Below are positions 6,051 through 10,122 of a stretch of 10,122 bases of DNA, in pieces. Made by a program: the position numbers and the translations under genes. The notes below the pieces were generated by a model that was not told the origin of the DNA, made no database searches, and saw only the letters and a list, made by a program, of their open reading frames with translations. This DNA comes from an uncultured Eubacteriales bacterium. Lineage in GTDB: Bacteria > Bacillota > Clostridia > Oscillospirales > CAG-382. Positions within the stretch are counted from its first letter, which is position 1. Every line of letters begins with the position of its first letter. Location: assembly GCA_900554405.1 (NCBI GenBank), contig USHI01000044.1:1-10122 (forward strand). The letters run 5' to 3'.

Positions 6051-7463
6051 ATGAACAACATGACAAATTCACTCCGCGCCGGAAAAACTCCGGCACGCAC
6101 GGTTTTGAAGCTTTCGATCCCCGCAATAATCGAACAGCTCATGATAACCTGCGTTTCATACATAGATACCGCAATGGTCGGCTCGCTGGGGAAGACTGCG
6201 ACGGCAGCCCTAGGCGTGTGCTCCTCCTTCATATGGTTTGTTTCGGGCTTTGTCGCCGCGGTGGCGCTCGGCTTTTCGGTGCAGACGGCGCAGTATTTCG
6301 GTGCAGGAAGGCTGGATAACGCGCGCGAAACCGTCCGCCGTTCGTTTTTGTCGATCCCGGCTGCCGGGCTGCCGCTTGCCGCGGCGGTGTGCGCGGTATC
6401 CTTCTTTCTGCCGGGGTGGATGGGTGCGGAGGAAGCGGTCATCCCGCTTGCACGCGATTATCTCTTTATTATCGGCATTTCGCAGGTGTTTTTGCTCGGC
6501 GTGAACATATGCTCGGCCACGCTCCGCTCGGTGGGCGATACGAAAACGCCCATGGTATTCAATACCCTGCTTAACGTCATAAACATCATAATGAACTTCT
6601 TCTTTATCTTCCCGTCGCGCAGCACAATCCTTTTCGGCACGGAGATAAATGTTTTCGGGTTCGGGATGGGTGTCGCGGGCGCGGCTATCGGCTCGCTTAT
6701 TGCTTCCGCCTGCACCTTTATCATGTATATCGTCTGCATTTTCTTCGGAAAGCGGGCGATAAATCCGCGGCTTTCGCCGCCGACCGGCAACGGCGGCGCG
6801 ATAACCGGGCGCGCGGTGCGCCTGGGTGTTCCCGCGTTTCTGGAACGCGCGGCAATGTCCTCCGGGCAGATACTAATGACCTATCTCGTGACAGGGCTGG
6901 GATCTGCCGCGGTTTCGGCAAATTCGCTCGCGGTGACGGCGGAATCGATAAGCTACCTTCCCGCCTCCGGCTTTTCGCTTGCAGCCGCGGCGCTTATCGG
7001 GCAGGCGGTCGGTGCCGGAGAAAAGGAGCTTGCACGCCGTTTTGCGAAAATTTCGCTGGTGATGGGCGTATGCTGCCTTTGCGTTTCGGGCGCGGTGCTG
7101 TATGTTTTTTCGGATAACCTTATCGGCTTTTTCATAGACGATGCGGAGGTCATAACGCTCGGCGGCAGAATGCTGCGTATTGTTTCCTTTGCGGAACCCT
7201 TCTTTGCCGTTTCCATAGTGCTTTCGGGCGTGTTCCGCGGGGTCGGCAACACAAAGATCGGATTTTTCACCGGGCTTATATGTATGTGGGGCGGGCGGAT
7301 AGTTCCCGCGCTGTTCCTTGTACCGCGCTTCGGGCTGGACGGCGCATGGTATGCGATGGTCATCGACCTTGTGCTCCGCGCCGTCGTTACAATGGCCTTC
7401 TTCCTGCGCCCCGGCTGGGAATCCGGCGGGGTGCGTGTCACGGCGGAGGAGCCGCACGGGTAA
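6051..7463 (+). CDS. MATE-family multidrug/organic-cation efflux transporter
   Basis: Integral membrane antiporter that exports drugs or metabolites using a Na+ or H+ gradient. From ATG 6051 the product is 470 aa, typical for MATE proteins (about 440-480), with about twelve hydrophobic segments in two six-helix halves. Family features include LKLSIPAIIEQLMI at the first helix, MVGSLGKTATAALGVCSSF, the polar VQTAQYFGAGRLDNARETVRRS loop, SATLRSVGDTKTPM, and the second-half counterparts AALIGQAVGAGEKELARR and LSGVFRGVGNTKIGF. The start at 6051 is chosen because it lies downstream of the inferred transcription start (near 6026) and GAAAG (6038-6042) precedes it by 8 nt; ATG 6060 is a close alternative. 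The ribosome binding site is weak. It is transcribed alone, away from nagB, probably under repressor control. Substrate cannot be predicted. Confidence 0.93.
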   Translation: MNNMTNSLRAGKTPARTVLKLSIPAIIEQLMITCVSYIDTAMVGSLGKTATAALGVCSSFIWFVSGFVAAVALGFSVQTAQYFGAGRLDNARETVRRSFLSIPAAGLPLAAAVCAVSFFLPGWMGAEEAVIPLARDYLFIIGISQVFLLGVNICSATLRSVGDTKTPMVFNTLLNVINIIMNFFFIFPSRSTILFGTEINVFGFGMGVAGAAIGSLIASACTFIMYIVCIFFGKRAINPRLSPPTGNGGAITGRAVRLGVPAFLERAAMSSGQILMTYLVTGLGSAAVSANSLAVTAESISYLPASGFSLAAAALIGQAVGAGEKELARRFAKISLVMGVCCLCVSGAVLYVFSDNLIGFFIDDAEVITLGGRMLRIVSFAEPFFAVSIVLSGVFRGVGNTKIGFFTGLICMWGGRIVPALFLVPRFGLDGAWYAMVIDLVLRAVVTMAFFLRPGWESGGVRVTAEEPHG

Positions 7464-7477
7464 GATACTGCCGGAAT

Positions 7478-7515
7478 AACAAAAAACAAAGCGATACCGT
7501 TCCGGCGGTATCGCT
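7478..7515 (-). terminator. Hairpin with T-rich tail on the minus strand (backup terminator)
   Basis: AGCGATACCG (7490-7499) pairs perfectly with CGGTATCGCT (7506-7515) across a 6-nt loop. On the minus strand the stem is followed by TTGTTTTTTGTT, an intrinsic terminator arrangement for transcripts reading leftward past the 7701-8384 gene. In the plus direction no T-run follows the stem. Confidence 0.6.
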
Positions 7516-7525
7516 CAGATTACTG

Positions 7526-7565
7526 ACAAAGCCCGTCTCATGGAAGAGATGGACTTTGTTTTTTG
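7526..7565 (+). terminator. Intrinsic terminator of the MATE gene
   Basis: ACAAAGCCCGTCTC (7526-7539) pairs with GAGATGGACTTTGT (7546-7559) over a 6-nt ATGGAA loop; the 14-bp stem has one C-A mismatch and one G-T wobble. It runs straight into a six-T run (7559-7564). It lies about 60 nt after the MATE stop codon and reads in the plus direction. Confidence 0.75.
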
Positions 7566-7652
7566 TTGAAGCAGAGAAAAAACGAGAAGAAATCGTATGT
7601 AAGTGAATTTGTACTTTCCGTATTTCCCTTTCTGTTGGCAGCCGCGCCGGTT

Positions 7653-7681
7653 CAATACAAAACCCCGCCTTGCGGGCGGGG
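7653..7681 (-). terminator. Intrinsic terminator of the 7701-8384 gene (minus strand)
   Basis: GC-only stem CCCCGCC (7663-7669) with GGCGGGG (7675-7681) and a 5-nt loop. On the minus strand it is followed by TTTTGTATTG. It begins 19 nt after the stop codon of the minus-strand gene. In the plus direction the nearest T-run (7691-7696) is about 9 nt away from the stem, so it is best read as a minus-strand terminator. Confidence 0.75.
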
Positions 7682-7700
7682 CATATGTGCTTTTTTCGGT

Positions 7701-8384
7701 TCAGTGCCCGAGCTTGTGACGTATCCCGTTTACAAGCTCGTCGAGATCGGCATCGTCCGCCTTCGGGAAAACTATGCTTTCGCCGGCGGCGGGCTTTAGG
7801 GTGACGATCTTATACCCGGAAACGCCGCCGAAGCCTTCCGGTTCGCGCGCGGAAACGCTTTCGATATCCGAAAAGGGAATGCAGGCGCGGACATCATCGT
7901 GCCGGTCTTCGGTAAGCCCGTATGTGCTGCAAAGCAGGATCACATGGTCATCCGTGAGCACGAACGAGCATACGGAAAAGCGCGAGCTGCGGAGCCTGCC
8001 GTCGCCGCATTTGCGGAACAGAACTCCGGTGTCGAGCAGATAGCATTCGGAGGTCTTTACCGAGTTTTCTTCGATAAACACGTTGTGCTTGCCGAACGCT
8101 TCGTCGGTGCCGATGCTTTCGGCAAAGGCGCGGAAATCCGCACGGTGGCTTTCGATAAGCGAAGCCGTGCCCGCATCGAACGCTTTGTCGCTTACCGATA
8201 TCCCGGAAAGGATAAAGCCCGCGGCGCAAAGCAGAAAGGCGAGCGCCGCGCCGATGATGTAGGCGGTGTAGGAGTGCGTGAAATAGGCTATGACCGCACC
8301 TGCCGCGGCGATGACGAAGCAGGCCACCGAAGCGGTGGAAAGGTACGGCTTTGTGAAATAGCGCAGATTTTTGCTGTAATCCAT
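7701..8384 (-). CDS. Unrecognised two-helix membrane protein with C-terminal cytosolic domain
   Basis: I do not recognise this 227-aa protein. Residues 1-14 are short and polar (MDYSKNLRYFTKPY), then two hydrophobic segments follow (about 17-35 and 41-61) joined by a very short turn, forming a membrane hairpin with both ends probably in the cytoplasm. The remainder (about 62-227) is soluble. It has a helical stretch (68-92) and then strand-rich sequence: CYLLDTGVLFRK, SRFSVCSFVLTDDHVILLCSTYG, ACIPFSDIESVSA, GYKIVTLKPA, ESIVFPKAD, closing with a helix (DADLDELVNGIRHKL). The order of strands ending in a helix, with a display-then-IPFSDIESV step, recalls bacterial PH-like domains; this is an inference from pattern only. 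AGGAGG (8393-8398) lies 8 nt before the ATG. It is a single-gene unit with its own promoter and terminator. Confidence 0.8.
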   Translation of the reverse strand: MDYSKNLRYFTKPYLSTASVACFVIAAAGAVIAYFTHSYTAYIIGAALAFLLCAAGFILSGISVSDKAFDAGTASLIESHRADFRAFAESIGTDEAFGKHNVFIEENSVKTSECYLLDTGVLFRKCGDGRLRSSRFSVCSFVLTDDHVILLCSTYGLTEDRHDDVRACIPFSDIESVSAREPEGFGGVSGYKIVTLKPAAGESIVFPKADDADLDELVNGIRHKLGH

Positions 8385-8412
8385 GGTGTTCCCCTCCTTA
8401 TTTTGTGGTTAT

Positions 8413-8442
8413 ATTGTAGCATTCCGCTGCCGAGCGTGTCAA
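8413..8442 (-). promoter_or_regulatory. Promoter of the 7701-8384 gene (minus strand)
   Basis: On the minus strand a perfect TTGACA (8437-8442) and TACAAT (8413-8418) are separated by 18 bp, with the -10 ending 28 nt before the ATG. It is divergent from the promoter of the 138-aa protein gene. Confidence 0.8.
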
Positions 8443-8459
8443 TGTATTTTTCGGGGAAT

Positions 8460-8482
8460 CGATTCAACTGTTTGTTGAATCG
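8460..8482. promoter_or_regulatory. 9-bp perfect inverted repeat in the divergent intergenic region
   Basis: CGATTCAAC (8460-8468) and GTTGAATCG (8474-8482) form a perfect inverted repeat around a 5-nt TGTTT spacer. It sits 17 bp upstream of the minus-strand -35 box and about 55 bp upstream of the plus-strand -35 box. No T-run follows on either strand, so it is unlikely to be a terminator and more likely a protein-binding site. The remainder of this 225-bp gap holds the two divergent promoters and AT-rich sequence. Confidence 0.5.
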
Positions 8483-8536
8483 CGCAACCGGGCGCAGTGT
8501 TTACCGTTCCGAAATAATTTTTTGCATAATTATTCG

Positions 8537-8564
8537 TTGAGTTTTTTTGACGAAAGTGTATAAT
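8537..8564 (+). promoter_or_regulatory. Promoter of the small protein/nuclease unit
   Basis: TTGAGT (8537-8542) and a perfect TATAAT (8559-8564) are spaced by 16 bp; TG directly precedes the -10. Transcription would start near 8571, about 39 nt before the ATG at 8610. The in-frame TTG at 8547 lies inside this promoter and so is not the translation start. Confidence 0.75.
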
Positions 8565-8609
8565 CAACAATGTAAGGAAAACTTGAATTGCAATTACGGG
8601 AGAATTATT

Positions 8610-9026
8610 ATGAAAGTTATTGTTTGCCTCGACGATACGCTCGGGCTTTGCCTGAACGGCAGGCGGCTCTCGCAGGATAGGGCGATAATCCGCGATATAT
8701 GCAAGGATATTGCCGAATCCGGCGAAAGGCTCTTTATTTCCAGGCATTCCGTCCCGGTATTCCGCGGCAACGGCGCGCGCGCCGTTGTGCTTCCGGATCC
8801 GCTTGCAGCCGCTTCCGAATGCGACGGCACCTGTTTTATCGAATTCGATCCGCTCGACCGTTATTTCGAAAAGATCGACAGGGTCACCGTTTACCGCTGG
8901 AACCGCGTGTATCCCTCCGATCTCAAAATAGCGTTCGATCCGGCGCTTGAATTCCCGAACGTCACCGTGACGGAATTCCCCGGAGATTCCCACGACATAA
9001 TCACAAAAGAAGTAAGATATAAATGA
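8610..9026 (+). CDS. Small conserved-looking protein of unknown function, coupled to the nuclease gene
   Basis: A 138-aa soluble protein with no signal peptide or membrane helix. The ATG at 8610 is preceded 7 nt upstream by GGGAG (8598-8602). The N-terminus reads MKVIVCLDDTLGLCLNGRRLSQDRAI, the middle is strand-like (RLFISRHSV, ARAVVLPD, TCFIEFDPL), and the C-terminus has RVTVYRWNRVYPSDL and GDSHDIITKEVRYK. I recall short Clostridia proteins sharing the NGRRxSxD, YRWNRxYPxD and SHxxITKExY motifs, some labelled ribonuclease Z. The sequence does not support that name: there is no HxHxDH motif and the protein is far too short. Its stop overlaps the nuclease start by 4 nt (ATGA), so the two are translationally coupled. 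A role as nuclease inhibitor is conceivable from context, but nothing in the sequence shows it. Confidence 0.8.
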   Translation: MKVIVCLDDTLGLCLNGRRLSQDRAIIRDICKDIAESGERLFISRHSVPVFRGNGARAVVLPDPLAAASECDGTCFIEFDPLDRYFEKIDRVTVYRWNRVYPSDLKIAFDPALEFPNVTVTEFPGDSHDIITKEVRYK

Positions 9027-9934
9027 AGCGTTTTGCCGCCGCGCTGATCGCGCTGCTGCTGGTATTTGCCGTTTCCTGCACACGCTCGGACACGGCTTCG
9101 GGCAGCGGTGCGGCAATATCGCGGTACGAAAGCGAAAGCTCCTGTTATACCTCCTGCGCCGTATCGGAATTCGAATATTCGCTTTTGCCCGAATATTCGG
9201 GCGAGGCATGGGTCGCGGTGAACGGCAACACACCGTTTTTCACCGCTGCCGAGCTTAACACCGATGTGTATGAGGATTATTCCGTGCTCGATTATCTCGG
9301 GCGGTGCGGTGCCGCCGCGGCTTGCATAGACAAAAGCCTTATGCCCGATTCCGCGCGGGAACCGATCGGCTCCGTAAAGCCCACCGCATGGCACGGCGAT
9401 AAATACGATTTCATCGACGGCGGCAATCTTTATAACCGCTGCCACCTTATCGGCTTCCAGCTCACGGGCGAAAACGCCAACGAAAATAACCTTATCACCG
9501 GCACGAGATACCTGAATATCAAAGGTATGCTCCCTTTCGAAAACATGGTCGCCGACTATATCAAGGCGACGGGCAACCCGGTTCTTTACCGTGCGACACC
9601 GGTCTTTCTCGGCACGGAGCTGCTTGCACGCGGCGTTCTGCTGGAGGGTATGTCCGTGTATGACAACGGCGGCGATATCTGCTTTTGCGCTTTCTGCTAT
9701 AATGTCCAGCCGGGCGTGAAGCTCGATTATTCCGACGGGAGCAATTCGCTCGACACCTCCGACACCGGCACCGAAATGGATTTTGTTCTGAATAAAAAGA
9801 GCAAAAAATACCACCTTCCCGGCTGCAAAAGCGTTGCGGATATTTCAAAGGGCAACCGTATCGACTACCGCGGCACGCGTGGTGAGCTTGCCTCCATGGG
9901 GTATTCGCCCTGCGGCATCTGCGGTAAGCAATAA
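9023..9934 (+). CDS. Lipoprotein-type DNA/RNA non-specific endonuclease (EndA/NucA-like) with C-terminal Cys/His motif
   Basis: Predicted surface nuclease of 303 aa in the beta-beta-alpha-metal fold. The N-terminus (MKRF, hydrophobic core 5-17, AVSC with C19) is a signal peptide with a plausible lipobox, so the enzyme is probably anchored outside the membrane. The nuclease domain spans about residues 60-235. LYNRCHLIGFQL (136-147) corresponds to the DRGH-type motif with H141 as general base, and NANENNLITGTRYLNIKGMLPFEN (151-174) supplies the metal-binding asparagine region. The C-terminus (254-303) is a separate module, KYHLPGCKS...GYSPCGICGK, with H264, C268, C297 and C300 as a likely zinc site resembling the short Ada-like tails known on secreted nucleases. 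Likely jobs are scavenging extracellular DNA or processing DNA at uptake. Many extra cysteines (41, 45, 95, 101, 140, 220, 222, 225) are notable. Start ATG overlaps the upstream stop. Confidence 0.9.
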   Translation: MKRFAAALIALLLVFAVSCTRSDTASGSGAAISRYESESSCYTSCAVSEFEYSLLPEYSGEAWVAVNGNTPFFTAAELNTDVYEDYSVLDYLGRCGAAAACIDKSLMPDSAREPIGSVKPTAWHGDKYDFIDGGNLYNRCHLIGFQLTGENANENNLITGTRYLNIKGMLPFENMVADYIKATGNPVLYRATPVFLGTELLARGVLLEGMSVYDNGGDICFCAFCYNVQPGVKLDYSDGSNSLDTSDTGTEMDFVLNKKSKKYHLPGCKSVADISKGNRIDYRGTRGELASMGYSPCGICGKQ

Positions 9935-9951
9935 CACCGTATATCATATCA

Positions 9952-9984
9952 AAAAAGCACGCCCGCGAGCGTGCTTTTTGTTTT
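9952..9984 (+). terminator. Bidirectional intrinsic terminator after the nuclease gene
   Basis: AAAAAGCACGC (9952-9962) pairs with GCGTGCTTTTT (9969-9979) around a 6-nt loop, followed by GTTTT. The A-run on the left side gives a T-run on the minus strand, so it can also serve the gene that enters from the right, whose stop is 14 nt away. Confidence 0.9.
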
Positions 9985-9992
9985 ACTTCCTG

Positions 9993-10122
9993 TCAGACCG
10001 TACCGGAAACGGTGAGCGTTGCCGTGCCGGGGGTGGTGGTCCAGAGCCCGGTTGCGGCGTTCTGCGTGTAGGTCGCGGCGGGAACGGTTATCTTCCCGGC
10101 GACGGGGGCCCAGGAAGCACTC
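9993..10122 (-). CDS. C-terminal end of an unidentified beta-rich protein (5' part outside window)
   Basis: Reading the minus strand from the right edge gives 42 open codons ending in TGA at 9993-9995, just before the shared terminator. The translated tail is rich in Thr, Ala, Gly, Val and Pro (SASWAPVAGKITVPAATYTQ at the edge, ending GTATLTVSGTV), with alternating hydrophobic residues that suggest beta strands. This fits the end of a secreted or surface repeat protein, or a phage-like structural protein, but it is too short to assign. The codon use (third-position G/C) and the terminator placement support it being a real gene. Confidence 0.55.
   Translation of the reverse strand, partial: SASWAPVAGKITVPAATYTQNAATGLWTTTPGTATLTVSGTV

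Larger units (their letters stand above)
7465..7567. repeat. Cluster of mutually exclusive inverted repeats
   Basis: Besides the two terminator hairpins, this stretch holds two further pairings that compete with them. ATACTGCCGGAA (7465-7476) can pair with TTCCGGCGGTAT (7500-7511; one G-T wobble), using one strand of the first hairpin. AACAAAAAACAAAG (7478-7491) is perfectly complementary to CTTTGTTTTTTGTT (7554-7567), closing the whole region. The rest of the gene-free interval (7568-7652) shows no convincing gene or site. Confidence 0.65.

Noticed and set aside
7563..7799. A 78-codon plus-strand open frame in the convergent intergenic region
   Set aside because: It starts at TTG inside the T-run of the MATE terminator, has no ribosome binding site, crosses the minus-strand terminator stem and runs into the antisense of a well-supported gene.
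8547..8609. An upstream TTG start extending the 138-aa protein by 21 residues
   Set aside because: The TTG lies between the -35 and -10 boxes of the promoter and would not be transcribed; the ATG at 8610 has a proper ribosome binding site.
8610..9026. Annotation of the 138-aa protein as ribonuclease Z or as a dihydrofolate reductase
   Set aside because: It has no metallo-beta-lactamase HxHxDH motif and is too short for RNase Z. The slight N-terminal resemblance to dihydrofolate reductase lacks the substrate- and NADPH-binding motifs.

Overview
The window looks like a chromosomal segment from an anaerobic Gram-positive bacterium of the Bacillota, most likely class Clostridia. The evidence is the compact ruvC-ruvA-ruvB order, a short (240-aa) Bacillus-type NagB, the pairing of a two-zinc-ribbon membrane protein with a TPM-domain protein, strong AGGAGG-like ribosome binding sites, and sigma-A-type promoters with 16-18 bp spacers. 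The base composition is moderately GC-rich (judged by eye, not counted). No tRNA, rRNA, IS element, CRISPR array or prophage signature is visible, so most of the window is ordinary core or semi-core genome.

Layout. (1) 1-2125, minus strand: the Holliday-junction operon ruvC-ruvA-ruvB, with ruvB running off the left edge, driven by a promoter at 2152-2180. (2) 2231-5155, plus strand, divergent from ruv: an apparent four-gene operon of an acyl carrier protein, an HAD phosphatase overlapping it by 14 nt, a two-zinc-ribbon protein with a C-terminal membrane helix (best start a TTG at 3225), and a secreted or membrane-anchored TPM-domain protein, closed by a terminator that should work in both directions. 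(3) 5170-5892, minus strand: nagB, with codon use suggesting high expression. (4) 6051-7463, plus strand: a MATE-family efflux protein whose -10 box is framed exactly by a 6-bp inverted repeat, which looks like a repressor operator. (5) 7464-7700: a convergent intergenic region packed with mutually exclusive hairpins and terminators. (6) 7701-8384, minus strand: an unrecognised protein with two membrane helices and a cytosolic domain that may be PH-like. (7) 8610-9934, plus strand: a two-gene unit in which a small 138-aa protein of unknown function overlaps by 4 nt a lipoprotein-type, EndA/NucA-like DNA/RNA non-specific endonuclease with a C-terminal Cys/His motif. (8) 9993-10122, minus strand: the last 42 codons of a beta-rich, Thr/Ala/Gly-rich protein, perhaps a surface protein, entering from the right edge.

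How the parts work together. ruvABC forms one Holliday-junction branch-migration and resolution machine. The zinc-ribbon and TPM proteins look like a co-translated envelope pair of unknown function. The 138-aa protein and the nuclease are translationally coupled and probably act together; whether the small protein is an inhibitor, a chaperone or unrelated cannot be read from the sequence. I did not find a clearly new multi-gene system. The best candidates for follow-up are the 138-aa/nuclease pair, the zinc-ribbon/TPM pair, the MATE operator, and the alternative-hairpin region at 7465-7567.
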